A DNA stretch of 64,000 nt from Butyricicoccus pullicaecorum DSM 23266. GTDB lineage: Bacteria > Bacillota > Clostridia > Oscillospirales > Butyricicoccaceae. Made by a program: the position numbers and the translations under genes. Of the stretch, positions 1-7,681 are shown piece by piece. Location of the stretch: positions 22,992 through 86,991 of the forward strand of contig NZ_FUXW01000009.1 of the NCBI RefSeq assembly GCF_900167005.1. Direction: 5' to 3'. Position 1 is the first letter of the stretch; each line of letters opens with the position of its first letter. The notes under the pieces are model-generated. The model did not search any database. It saw only the letters and a program-made list of their open reading frames with translations, and was not told where the DNA came from.

Positions 1-2
1 TT

Positions 3-497
3 GTCCGCACGATCACCGACGGCGACCTCGCCTCCGACCTGACCTGCTATGACGATAACGGCAAGCCGCTCTGGCGTGAAAAGGGCGAGTACCGCATGGT
101 TTACTATTACGACGACCAGGGTCGCGAGACCGAAAACTGCGTCATCAACGCCGGTATGCAGCAAAACCGCACGCTGACGGTCTACGGAGATGACGGTAAC
201 GCCATTCGCCGCATTCTGTATGGCACCGATATCAACGACGTGGTGAGCACGAGCGAGATCGAGACGCTGACCGGTGCGCCCAAGGCATGGGTCGACTTTG
301 CGCAGTCCCAGAATACCACTGTCATCGTGGCACAGGGACAGGAACAGGAGCAGCCCAAGGAAGAGCAGCAGACCACCGAGCAAGCCGCTGACCAGACGGC
401 AGCTGACGGCCAGACAGTCACCACCGACGGTCAGACTGTTACCACCGAGGCGACGCAGCAGGCGCAGACCAATCCGACCACCCAAACCACCCCGTAA
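3..497 (+). CDS. C-terminal part of a secreted YD-repeat (RHS-like) protein, 5'-truncated by the window edge
   Basis: An open frame runs from base 3 to a stop at 495-497, so the gene begins upstream of the window. The visible 164 residues hold three YD-type motifs (YDDNGKPLW, YDDQGRETEN, YGDDGNAIRR), the short beta-strand repeat known from RHS/WapA proteins. A low-complexity tail of about 60 residues rich in Gln, Thr and Glu follows, with a repeated DGQTVTT. Two further YD-repeat proteins follow directly, so this is the first visible member of a tandem paralogue cluster. The two complete members have N-terminal signal peptides, so this one is probably exported too. Function is unknown; there is no toxin domain in the visible part. 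Confidence 0.75.
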   Translation, partial: VRTITDGDLASDLTCYDDNGKPLWREKGEYRMVYYYDDQGRETENCVINAGMQQNRTLTVYGDDGNAIRRILYGTDINDVVSTSEIETLTGAPKAWVDFAQSQNTTVIVAQGQEQEQPKEEQQTTEQAADQTAADGQTVTTDGQTVTTEATQQAQTNPTTQTTP

Positions 498-503
498 CCT
501 CCA

Positions 504-530
504 TACCTGCCGCAAGGCAGGTATTTTTTT
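504..530 (+). terminator. Rho-independent terminator after the first YD-repeat gene
   Basis: Stem TACCTGC / GCAGGTA (504-510, 517-523) with a six-base loop, followed directly by seven T. It starts six bases after the stop codon. Confidence 0.85.
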
Positions 531-554
531 GCCCTTCTGATACCGATTTGTTTC

Positions 555-583
555 TTGCCGGGACGAAAACGCGGGTGTAAACT
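555..583 (+). promoter_or_regulatory. Possible sigma-A promoter of the second YD-repeat gene
   Basis: TTGCCG (555-560), 17-base spacer, TAAACT (578-583). It lies between the terminator and the ribosome binding site. Matches to consensus are moderate (4/6 each). Confidence 0.4.
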
Positions 584-602
584 GAGGAAAAGGGGTGATC
601 GT

Positions 603-1481
603 ATGAAGGGAAAACGCATTTTGACCGCACTCATCGCCGCAGCATTGACCGGCGGTATCACGTGTGCCTATGTTGCACCAATTCGGGAAAATAATACCGT
701 TGTTCGCTGGCAGCTGCAAACCAGTACGACGCAGACAGAAGAAATGAATACCGAAGTCGGCATGATCTATGGCATGAATACACAGGACAAACCGGTCGAA
801 ATCTATACCCGAATGGAGGTTACAGGTCAAAGCGAGGATGCACAGTGGGCTGCCGAACAAATGAACACGGACTGGTCGCGCTCCAATCTCAATGCCTATG
901 ACCGCAACGGAAACCGCGTCGAGGGTTGGGGCTTTGACGGGGACGGCAAGGCGGTTTTGCACCTGCACGAACGCTATGACGCGCATGGAAACTGTGTCAG
1001 CCAGACCGGTCTGTCGGTTGGTGACACATTCACCGAATATACCTATGACGAAAAGGGACGCATCATCAGCATGACGCAGACCACGATTGACGCACAGACC
1101 GGCGACGTGGAATATCAGTCGACCACCACACAGACCTATACCGACCGCCCGGACGGCAGCTATACCGTGCAGCAGAGCGATGAGGAACTGATGACAGAAG
1201 TCGTTGATGAATACGATGCGGCGGGTAATCTGATATCGCGTCGTATTATTTGGGATAGTGATGGCAGAACGACCGACTATGATTATACCTACGACGATCA
1301 AAATCGCGAAATCGGCGTGGAACTCTATTCGGACGGTCAGTTGCGTGACCGTACCGTGATCGAATATGACGTGGACGGACTCATCAGCCGTGCGATCACC
1401 TATGACAGCACGGGCGCGATTATCGGTACATCCGAGTCGCGGGAAGTCGACGGGCCGCAGCTCGGAGAGGACGAAACATGA
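603..1481 (+). CDS. Secreted YD-repeat (RHS-like) protein
   Basis: A 292-residue protein. The start at 603 is preferred over an upstream ATG at 555 because AGGGGTG lies 6-7 bases before it and translation then opens with a signal peptide (MKGKR, hydrophobic core to about residue 22). From about residue 98 it carries a series of YD-type motifs: YDRNGNRVEGW, YDAHGNCVSQT, YDEKGRIISM, YDAAGNLISR and YDVDGLISRA. In RHS proteins such repeats build a beta-strand shell; here there are too few for a closed shell and no toxin or core-boundary domain is visible. The last four bases overlap the start of the next paralogue (ATGA), so the two are probably translationally coupled. Substrate or partner unknown. 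Confidence 0.8.
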   Translation: MKGKRILTALIAAALTGGITCAYVAPIRENNTVVRWQLQTSTTQTEEMNTEVGMIYGMNTQDKPVEIYTRMEVTGQSEDAQWAAEQMNTDWSRSNLNAYDRNGNRVEGWGFDGDGKAVLHLHERYDAHGNCVSQTGLSVGDTFTEYTYDEKGRIISMTQTTIDAQTGDVEYQSTTTQTYTDRPDGSYTVQQSDEELMTEVVDEYDAAGNLISRRIIWDSDGRTTDYDYTYDDQNREIGVELYSDGQLRDRTVIEYDVDGLISRAITYDSTGAIIGTSESREVDGPQLGEDET

Positions 1482-2314
1482 AGTCGAGACGCTTGATTGC
1501 AGCCTTGGCCGCCGCTGCGCTGACTGCAGGCGTGACTTATGCCTATACCAAACCCGTGCAAGACCGCAATCAGATTGCCTTTTGGCGCACGGCGGACGGG
1601 ATACAGGTAGATGCGTACAATCGATACGGTCAGCCTGTGACGACTTATTATTTCCCGTCATCGAACCAGCCGCCCAACGTGATTGTGCGCAATGCCTACG
1701 ACCGCGACGGCAATCGGCTGCGCGCGTCCCGGACGCTGGCGGACGGTGCAGTCGATCTGGAATTGCAATGGACGTACGACCGAGATGGACACGTCCTGTC
1801 CCAGACACAAACGCAGGGACAAGACCAGTTGGTGACGACGTACGCGTACGAGCTGGACGCACAGGGGCGAGTCGTGCAGATTGAAGAGATCTGCGAGGGT
1901 CAGACCCAGAGCACGATCTGCAAAACCTATGCAGATACACCGGACGGCGGTTGGTGCGAAACTGCCGTGTACGAGGGCATGGGCATTCTGGATATCGGGG
2001 GTGACGTCAACCCACTGTCTCTTTTAACACCAAACGAAGCCTGCCTGCGCTTTGGCCGGTCGGAAATCGTTTATGACGCGCATGGTGTCGTGCAGAAAAT
2101 CACCGTTTTGGATGATTTGGGCGCACGAACCTGGGTGTATGCGTACAACGAACAAGGACAGCCGACTGAGATTGTCGAACAGCTGGACGGACAGCCGGTC
2201 GGATGGATGACCCTCGACTATGACGCGGACGGCATGATCGCCAAGGCGGTTTTGAATGGCATATCCGGTCAGCGAACGGTTGTTTTTCAAGAAACCGACC
2301 CCGTTTTTGCATAA
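1478..2314 (+). CDS. Secreted YD-repeat (RHS-like) protein, paralogue
   Basis: A 278-residue protein whose ATG overlaps the stop of the preceding paralogue. Its N-terminus (MKSRRLIAALAAAALTAG, then TYAY) is clearly related to that of the upstream protein, so the genes arose by tandem duplication. YD-type motifs: YDRDGNRLRAS, YDRDGHVLSQ, YDAHGVVQKI, YNEQGQPTEI, YDADGMIAKA. No lipobox, anchor or effector domain is visible. Together with its two neighbours it forms a set of small exported YD proteins of unknown role. Ends in a strong shared terminator. Confidence 0.8.
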   Translation: MKSRRLIAALAAAALTAGVTYAYTKPVQDRNQIAFWRTADGIQVDAYNRYGQPVTTYYFPSSNQPPNVIVRNAYDRDGNRLRASRTLADGAVDLELQWTYDRDGHVLSQTQTQGQDQLVTTYAYELDAQGRVVQIEEICEGQTQSTICKTYADTPDGGWCETAVYEGMGILDIGGDVNPLSLLTPNEACLRFGRSEIVYDAHGVVQKITVLDDLGARTWVYAYNEQGQPTEIVEQLDGQPVGWMTLDYDADGMIAKAVLNGISGQRTVVFQETDPVFA

Positions 2315-2319
2315 AAAGG

Positions 2320-2350
2320 CCCCATTCGGACAAACCGAATGGGGATTTTC
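2320..2350. terminator. Bidirectional terminator between YD-repeat gene and DUF523 gene
   Basis: Ten-base-pair stem CCCCATTCGG / CCGAATGGGG (2320-2329, 2335-2344). T-rich sequence follows on the plus strand, and an A-run before it gives T on the minus strand. It serves two convergent genes. Confidence 0.85.
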
Positions 2351-2353
2351 CTT

Positions 2354-2788
2354 TTACTTGTGCAGCAGTGCGCTGATCTGGCTTTCGCCCAGCACGATGA
2401 TGCCGTTGGCACGCAGCAGCTGGGTGGTCATACCGTCGCCCGGCACGCGGGTGTGGGAGAAATTGCCGTCGTAGATGACGCCCGCACCACAGGACGGGCT
2501 GCGCTCCTTGAAGATGGCATAGCGGCAGTCGTACTCCTTGGCCAGCCGCAGGGTCTCCTGCGCGCCGCGGATGTACGCGTCGGTCACGTCGGTGCCGTCG
2601 CGTGCGATGATGCGGTCACCCTGACGCTCGGCCGGTTCCCGCGGGGTGTCCAGACCGCCCCGACGCTCGGGACAGACCGGAATCAGAATGTGCTCTTCCA
2701 TGAGCTTTTCCAGCTCAGGGCAGTAGTTGTGCGAACCGTCGTACCGGCAGTTCATGCCGAGCAGACAGGCGCTGACTAAAATATTCAT
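2354..2788 (-). CDS. DUF523 family protein
   Basis: A 144-residue cytosolic protein recognised as DUF523 by its conserved cysteine blocks: SACLLG..C near the N-terminus, PVCPE followed by a GGLDTPR segment, and SPSCG near residue 108. The biochemical role of this family is not established; the cysteines suggest metal or Fe-S binding. Its ATG overlaps the stop of the upstream tcdA-like gene (ATGA), so the two form a tight operon. Length is typical of the single-domain family. Confidence 0.85.
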   Translation of the reverse strand: MNILVSACLLGMNCRYDGSHNYCPELEKLMEEHILIPVCPERRGGLDTPREPAERQGDRIIARDGTDVTDAYIRGAQETLRLAKEYDCRYAIFKERSPSCGAGVIYDGNFSHTRVPGDGMTTQLLRANGIIVLGESQISALLHK

Positions 2789-3516
2789 CGAAGTCCCTCC
2801 GTCAAATCCTTGATGACCTCGCCTGCGAGAATGAAGCCCGCGACAGGCGGAACGAACGAAACGCTCGCGGGCACCGGACGGCCAGCCGTGCCCTTGGATT
2901 CACCCGGACAGAGTGCATAGCGTTCGGGCGGAATTTTTGCGGCTTCCTCGGTGGAAAAGACCACTTTCAGACGCTTGATGTGACGTTTCTTGCACTCCTG
3001 CCGGATGACACGCGCAAGCGGACAGACCGAAGTCTTGTAGATGTCCGCGACCTGGAAGCGGGTGGGGTCGAGCTTGTTGCCCGTACCCATGGACGAGATG
3101 AGCGGCACACCCAGCTTGTTGCAGGTTTCGATCAAAAACAGCTTGGCGGTGACCGTGTCGATCGCGTCGATCACGTAGTCGAACTGGGACAGATCGGGCG
3201 TATCGTCGGGCGTGACGAACATCTGGAGCGGGGTGACCGTGCAGGTGGGGTTAATATCGCGGATACGAGCGGCCATGACCTCGACCTTGGGCTGGCCGAC
3301 GGTGGAGGACAGGGCGATAATCTGGCGGTTGCGGTTGGAGACCGAGACCACGTCATTGTCTATGAGCGTGAGGGCGCCGACGCCTGCGCGGGCGAGCGCC
3401 TCGGCGGCAGCTCCGCCGACACCGCCGATGCCGAACACCGCGACGTGTGCCCCTGCCAGACGGTCCATGCCGTCGGCACCGAGCAGCAGTGCGGCGCGGG
3501 AAAATTCTTGCAGCAT
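2785..3516 (-). CDS. tcdA: tRNA threonylcarbamoyladenosine dehydratase (TcdA/CsdL)
   Basis: A 243-residue E1-like (ThiF/MoeB/HesA) protein. The nucleotide-binding motif GIGGVGG lies around residues 29-35. The family signatures LIDNDVVSVSNRNRQ, DAIDTVTAK and SSMGTGNKLDP follow, the last being typical of TcdA/YgdL. It uses ATP to cyclise t6A at position 37 of ANN-decoding tRNAs to ct6A. The frame is open far upstream, but the start at 3516 (MLQEF) is chosen: it has AAGGA about 9 bases upstream and gives the normal family length, while the ATG at 3543 has no ribosome binding site. Coupled to the DUF523 gene. t6A genes tsaE/tsaB occur at 32.3 kb. Confidence 0.88.
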   Translation of the reverse strand: MLQEFSRAALLLGADGMDRLAGAHVAVFGIGGVGGAAAEALARAGVGALTLIDNDVVSVSNRNRQIIALSSTVGQPKVEVMAARIRDINPTCTVTPLQMFVTPDDTPDLSQFDYVIDAIDTVTAKLFLIETCNKLGVPLISSMGTGNKLDPTRFQVADIYKTSVCPLARVIRQECKKRHIKRLKVVFSTEEAAKIPPERYALCPGESKGTAGRPVPASVSFVPPVAGFILAGEVIKDLTEGLR

Positions 3517-3591
3517 AGGCTTTTCCTTTTCTGTAAATTCCATTTGATTTGAAAATGAACGTGGCCGGTGTTTCACGGTCGTTCTTGCAAA

Positions 3592-3620
3592 ATTATACTG
3601 CAAAATACGCGCGGATACAA
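3592..3620 (-). promoter_or_regulatory. Promoter of tcdA-DUF523 operon
   Basis: On the minus strand, TTGTAT (3615-3620), 17-base spacer, TATAAT (3592-3597). The leader to the chosen tcdA start is about 70 bases. Confidence 0.65.
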
Positions 3621-3703
3621 TCCTTTTATGCGCAGACGAGCGGGAAGGGATTGGAAAAATCCGGGAAATGGTGCGAAAACCGGTCGGCGTGTGCGTGATA
3701 CCC

Positions 3704-3732
3704 TTTTCAAACGGGTAAGATTGTGCTATACT
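3704..3732 (+). promoter_or_regulatory. Promoter of polysaccharide deacetylase gene
   Basis: TTTTCA (3704-3709), 17-base spacer, extended -10 TGCTATACT (3724-3732). The gene starts about 31 bases downstream. Confidence 0.7.
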
Positions 3733-3763
3733 GAAGAAAATGTCCGAAAAAGAGAGGAAGTTC

Positions 3764-4684
3764 ATGCAGTTGCATTTTAGAAAAAAATCCCTGCTGCGCC
3801 GCTTGGCAGCGGTTATGCTGTCGGCGTGCCTGCTGACCGGTCTGGCACAGGCTGCGCCCGCGGAAGCGTCGCCCGAGACGACCACAGCGGCAGCAGCACA
3901 GACATCGCCCGCGACCGATTACCTGCCCGTACTCATGTACCACCACTTTGATGAAGAGCCGGGCGGCTCGACCATGGTGGTATCACCCGAGCGCTTCGCA
4001 GAACAGATGGCAGCCCTCAAACAGGCGGGCTATACGGCTGTTACACCCGAACAGATCGTCGACTACGTGGACAACGGCACTCCGCTGCCCGAAAAACCGG
4101 TTTGGATTTCGATGGACGACGGCTATCAGAGCAACTTGACCTACGCCGCACCCGTCCTGCAAAAGAATGGACTGAACGCCACGATCTACTGTATCGGCGT
4201 TTCGGTCGGAAAATCGACCTATAAAGACTTCGGCGTGCCGATTATCCCCCATTTCTCGTATGAAGAGGCAAAAAAGTGGGTGGACGCCGGCGTCATCAAC
4301 ATCCAGAACCATACCTATGACATGCATAACGTGTCCGGTCTGGACGTTGACGGCTACCGCCGCGGTGTGCTGCCGCGCCCGGACGAATCGCTGGATTCCT
4401 ATATGACCACCTTCCGCAATGATTTTCATAAGGCAAATGATGCCATTCATGCGGCATTCGGCTATGATACCTTGGCTTTTGCCTATCCGTTTGGCTTGCA
4501 TAACGCCGTGACCGAGGGTATGCTGCAAACGATGGGCGTGCGTTTGACTGTCACCATCCGTGAGGGTATCAATACCTTGGTCAAGGGCGATCCGTCTTGT
4601 TTGTATAGTATGACCCGGTTTAATATCACTGATGACGTGACTGGTGCACAATTACTGGAAAAGATCAAGGAACCAGTAAAGTAA
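3764..4684 (+). CDS. Secreted polysaccharide deacetylase family protein
   Basis: A 306-residue exported hydrolase of the NodB-homology (carbohydrate esterase 4) fold, acting outside the membrane on peptidoglycan or another N-acetylated glycan. The signal peptide is at residues 1-30 (MQLHFRKKS, hydrophobic core, AQA). A short Ala/Thr linker precedes the catalytic domain: LMYHHF, the MDDGY block (the usual TFDDG, about residue 118) and NHTYDMH (the usual SHT..H metal site). The start at 3764 is used because AGAGGAAG lies just before it; the upstream ATG at 3740 has no site and would spoil the signal peptide. It stands alone between a divergent promoter region and repeat E1. The exact substrate cannot be told. 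Confidence 0.85.
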   Translation: MQLHFRKKSLLRRLAAVMLSACLLTGLAQAAPAEASPETTTAAAAQTSPATDYLPVLMYHHFDEEPGGSTMVVSPERFAEQMAALKQAGYTAVTPEQIVDYVDNGTPLPEKPVWISMDDGYQSNLTYAAPVLQKNGLNATIYCIGVSVGKSTYKDFGVPIIPHFSYEEAKKWVDAGVINIQNHTYDMHNVSGLDVDGYRRGVLPRPDESLDSYMTTFRNDFHKANDAIHAAFGYDTLAFAYPFGLHNAVTEGMLQTMGVRLTVTIREGINTLVKGDPSCLYSMTRFNITDDVTGAQLLEKIKEPVK

Positions 4685-4685
4685 A

Positions 4686-5032
4686 CGGAATCCCGCCCGC
4701 GGGCGAATTGAAGCTTTCGCTCAAGCCTTTCTCGAAAGGCTTGCGGGTTCTCAGGGCAGAGCCCTGAGACGCGCTCCGCAGAGCGCGGAATCCCCTTTTG
4801 AAACCCGGTGTCCGACCCGGGTTTCAACTAAAATAAGCAAAAAGGGAAAGACCAACCCTTTGGTTGGTCTTTCCAGAGATTGCGCGACTTGCGAGTCGCG
4901 CTTTTATTTTTTATTTTAGTTGATTTTCGCAAAGGCGAAAATCAAAAAAGAGTTTCGCGTCCTGCGGGACGCGACTTGAGGCTCTGCCTCAAGACTCCGC
5001 AAACCTTTGAAAAGGTTTGATCCAAACTTCAA
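4686..5032. repeat. Modular palindromic intergenic element, copy E1 (complete, two arms)
   Basis: Fills the 348-base gap between convergent genes. Modules from left to right: an outer end AATCCCGCCCG, a GAAGCTTTCGC block with an AAGG hairpin, CTCAGGGCAGAGCCCTGAG, a variable stem (GCGCTC-CGCA-GAGCGC), a GAAACCC/GGGTTTC hairpin, and a central terminator-like stem GGAAAGACCAACC / GGTTGGTCTTTCC (about 4846-4874). The same modules then recur in inverted order, ending GGTTTGATCCAAACTTC. The whole reads as one large imperfect palindrome built of small hairpins. It probably terminates transcription from both sides. Confidence 0.85.
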
Positions 5033-5956
5033 TTAGGGCTGCGGTGGTTCTTTGGGGAGATCGAGCAGACCCTGCAAATAATCATGTGCGTCGAGCAGAT
5101 TTTTGAGGTGATACCCCAAAACCAGACTCTCTTCATCCAATCCCGGAATCGGAATTTCGTCGGGCACGTCCACGTTCATTTCATGCAGTCGTGCACGCAT
5201 TTCATCATTCGGCACGCCCAGCGTATCCATCCCCGCCAGCGCAGCGAGTTCAAAGTGTATTTTCTCTGCCAGCTGATAGCATCCCCACAGATAAGCGGTA
5301 TCCTGTTTGCGTTTCTGGTTGGCGAAGGGCTGATCGCCAAAGATGCGGATTTCGTCGTATAATCTGCGGCATTGCCGCTCAAAGGGTGCAAGATCGGGGT
5401 AATGTCCGTCGACGAGCAGTTCCCGCAAAGCAGCCGGACAGGTCTCCTGATAGGTACGGAACAGGCGCAGAATGAGCGGATAGTTATTGTACGGCTTGAG
5501 CACGGCATTGATGACAAAACCGGTGGAAAGACCGATCGAGGTATCCAAAAAGCGGTTGATACCGTAGGCGATGGGTGAGCCGGTCGAGGGGTCGTACAGA
5601 CAGACCGAGACAAAGACGATGCAGGTCAGTGGGACGGCGAAGCCGATGCGCAGGGGATGACAGATGGGGATGAGCAGGATTAAACCCAGACCGATTGCAA
5701 TATAATGGTTATTGGGAAAGAGCAGAGAGAACAGACAGCCGGCAATCGCGCCGCAGGTGATGCCTGCAAGCTGGGTAGACGCGGCGGTGATGGCGTCGGA
5801 CAGCGTGCGGCTCATCACGACGATGGCGCCGATGGCGGCGAAGATGGGCATGGCAGAAGGGCGCATGCTGTCGAGCAGCAGCGCGAGCATGACGGCTGTA
5901 CCGGTCTTGACCGTGCGCAGGCCGATGTGATAGCGAGGGTGAGCGGTGCGGGGCAT
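5033..5956 (-). CDS. Aromatic acid exporter / FUSC family membrane protein
   Basis: A 307-residue protein starting at 5956 (MPRTAHPRYH), directly behind the strong site AAAGGAGG; the longer open frame lacks one. The N-terminal half has about five to six hydrophobic segments (around residues 20-140: AVMLALLLDSMRPSAMPIFAAIGAIVVM, ITCGAIAGCLFSLLF, YIAIGLGLILLIP, LTCIVFVSVCLY). A cytosolic C-terminal helical half follows. This is the half-FUSC (ArAE_1/DUF939) layout found in small Gram-positive exporters. It is a probable efflux protein for aromatic or other organic acids; substrate unproven. Single-gene unit with its own promoter. Confidence 0.75.
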   Translation of the reverse strand: MPRTAHPRYHIGLRTVKTGTAVMLALLLDSMRPSAMPIFAAIGAIVVMSRTLSDAITAASTQLAGITCGAIAGCLFSLLFPNNHYIAIGLGLILLIPICHPLRIGFAVPLTCIVFVSVCLYDPSTGSPIAYGINRFLDTSIGLSTGFVINAVLKPYNNYPLILRLFRTYQETCPAALRELLVDGHYPDLAPFERQCRRLYDEIRIFGDQPFANQKRKQDTAYLWGCYQLAEKIHFELAALAGMDTLGVPNDEMRARLHEMNVDVPDEIPIPGLDEESLVLGYHLKNLLDAHDYLQGLLDLPKEPPQP

Positions 5957-5989
5957 ACAGCCGCCTCCTTTGGGATAAAATATAAGCAC

Positions 5990-6018
5990 ATTATAGCATA
6001 CCGAACGGTGGACGGGAA
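5990..6018 (-). promoter_or_regulatory. Promoter of FUSC-family gene
   Basis: Minus strand: extended -10 TGCTATAAT (-10 hexamer at 5990-5995) with a weak TTCCCG (6013-6018) 17 bases upstream. The gene starts about 34 bases downstream. Confidence 0.6.
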
Positions 6019-6079
6019 TAGAAAAATGCCGGATAGCGGCAGGCGCGTGCGAAGACCGGCGAAATTCACATCCCGTTCA

Positions 6080-6108
6080 TTGACTTTGTGCGCGGGGTGT
6101 GCTAAAGT
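6080..6108 (+). promoter_or_regulatory. Promoter of small membrane protein gene
   Basis: TTGACT (6080-6085), 17-base spacer, TAAAGT (6103-6108) with TGC directly before the -10 hexamer. Confidence 0.7.
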
Positions 6109-6176
6109 CTAAGTATATCTTCGAGTATAAATCGGGATCAAGTCCGATGAACCTACTGACAGAGGTGAACAAAGAA

Positions 6177-6473
6177 ATGAAAAAAGAACTTGGTTATGGC
6201 GTCGCCCTTGTGGGTGCACTGGCTGGCGCGGGTGCGCTGACCGCAGCGATGATCCGCAAGAAGAAGCGCGAGGAGATTTATCACGAGGCCGAGCTCAAGG
6301 CGATGAACGAGCTGGACGAGATGATGAGTGAGAACGGTGACGACGCACTGGACTGCGATACCTGCTCGTGTGCCGAGGCATGCGCAGCAGCTGCCGAGCA
6401 GGCCGAAGTCGACGAGACCGAGCCCGAGGAGCAGCCCGCGGACGAGACGGAAGAAGAGCCGTCTGCCGAATAA
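6177..6473 (+). CDS. Small single-pass membrane protein with acidic cytosolic tail
   Basis: 98 residues. The start at 6177 (MKKELGYG) is preferred because AGAGGTG lies about 8-10 bases before it; ATGs at 6147 and 6099 in the same frame lack good sites. Residues 5-22 form one hydrophobic segment (YGVALVGALAGAGALTAAMI) followed by a positive stop RKKKR. A long Glu/Asp-rich tail follows, containing DCDTCSCAEAC, a small cysteine cluster that might bind metal. No known family is recognised. A terminator follows directly. Confidence 0.7.
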   Translation: MKKELGYGVALVGALAGAGALTAAMIRKKKREEIYHEAELKAMNELDEMMSENGDDALDCDTCSCAEACAAAAEQAEVDETEPEEQPADETEEEPSAE

Positions 6474-6494
6474 AAAAAGCCAAACGCGATCCAG

Positions 6495-6524
6495 CAGGCG
6501 GAGCGGTAAGCCCCGCCTGTTTTT
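6495..6524 (+). terminator. Terminator after small membrane protein gene
   Basis: Stem CAGGCGG / CCGCCTG (6495-6501, 6513-6519) and five T. The next gene starts 44 bases later with no clear promoter, so read-through may supply it. Confidence 0.75.
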
Positions 6525-6567
6525 CGCTCTCAAACCAAAAAACGACGCTGAAAAAGGAGAATTTCCC

Positions 6568-7440
6568 ATGATTCATTACGAAGGCCGGGTATTCCGCCCG
6601 CCGTCCGAGGCATATAGCCTGATTGTACAGGTGACCATTGGATGCAGCCACAACAAGTGCACGTTCTGCGACATGTACAAGGAAAAGCAGTTCCGCGTAC
6701 GCAAGCTCGAGGACGTCAAGCGCGATTTTGACGAGGCACGCCGCGCCTATCGTCAGGTCGACCGCATTTTCCTGGCAGACGGTGACGCGCTCATGTGCCG
6801 CCCCGAGCACATGGCCGAGATTCTGCGCTATATCCGCGAGCTCTTCCCCGAGTGCGAGCGCGTGACCAGTTACGGTTCGCCCGCGTCCATTCTGGTCAAG
6901 AAGCAGGAAGACCTCAACATGCTGCACGAGCTGGGTCTGGATATGATCTATCTGGGTCTGGAATCGGGCTCGGACGAGGTGCTGCGCCGCGTCAATAAGG
7001 GCGAGACCGCGGACGAGATCGTCCGTGCCGGTCTGATGGTCAAGGAAGCGGGCATGAAGCTGTCGGTGACCTGCATTGCCGGTCTGGGTTCGCTCGAGCT
7101 GTCCGAAGAGCACGCGATCAAGACCGCAGAGGCACTTTCGCGCATGAAGCCCGAGTATATCGGCCTGCTGACCCTGCTGTTTGAGCTGCCCACGCCGCTC
7201 ATGCGCGACTGGCAGGAAGGCAAGTTCTACCTGATGAACCCCATCGAGATCGCACAGGAGACGCTCACCCTGCTCGAGCACATCGACTGCGAGGGCAGTA
7301 TCTTCCGCGCAAATCACGCATCCAACTACGTGAACCTCGCCGGAACGCTCAACCAGGACCGCGAGGCGATGTGCCAGAAGCTGCGCGCAGCGCTCGAGGG
7401 CAAGGTACGCTTCAAAAATGAAGCCTTTCGTGCAAGATAA
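6568..7440 (+). CDS. Radical SAM protein (COG1032-like)
   Basis: 290 residues with AAGGAG 8 bases before the ATG. The iron-sulfur motif is near residue 30, GCSHNKCTFC: its cysteines are spaced C-x4-C-x2-C instead of the usual C-x3-C-x2-C. SAM-binding features follow: FLADGDALM, TSYGSPASIL, and YLGLESGSDEVLRRVNKG, the conserved GLESGS block of elongator-like radical SAM proteins. A barrel domain with no recognisable auxiliary cluster domain follows. Members are common in gut Clostridia but their substrate is unknown. Probably cytosolic and oxygen-sensitive. It lies just downstream of a terminator. Confidence 0.8.
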   Translation: MIHYEGRVFRPPSEAYSLIVQVTIGCSHNKCTFCDMYKEKQFRVRKLEDVKRDFDEARRAYRQVDRIFLADGDALMCRPEHMAEILRYIRELFPECERVTSYGSPASILVKKQEDLNMLHELGLDMIYLGLESGSDEVLRRVNKGETADEIVRAGLMVKEAGMKLSVTCIAGLGSLELSEEHAIKTAEALSRMKPEYIGLLTLLFELPTPLMRDWQEGKFYLMNPIEIAQETLTLLEHIDCEGSIFRANHASNYVNLAGTLNQDREAMCQKLRAALEGKVRFKNEAFRAR

Positions 7441-7517
7441 AATTTCTTTTTACAGGAAATGACGGAAAACATGCAAAAATGTCATCCAGAATCCGGCGCT
7501 TTTTTCTTAATTTTCAC

Positions 7518-7546
7518 ATGACAAATTGCGGAAAAGATGATATAAT
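7518..7546 (+). promoter_or_regulatory. Promoter of phospholipase C-like gene
   Basis: ATGACA (7518-7523), 17-base spacer, perfect TATAAT (7541-7546). The leader to 7682 is about 130 bases; no known riboswitch motif was recognised in it. Confidence 0.75.
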
Positions 7547-7681
7547 ATCCATGTTCGGGCGTCCTAACAGGGGATACACCCGCACATTTGTTTGATAATA
7601 TTTGAAATAAGAGAAAATAAGAGAAAGAGACTGCGACGCCAAGCGCCGCGGGATTCGTTAATCGTAGTTTGGAGGAAAAGC

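Noticed and set aside
4686..5032. CRISPR array or IS element in the palindromic intergenic regions
   Set aside because: Units are not direct repeats with unique spacers, and no transposase, cas gene or target-site duplication is seen.
7441..7517. Terminator after the radical SAM gene
   Set aside because: A weak ATGAC/GTCAT hairpin is present but the T run is offset by 17 bases; not convincing enough to list.
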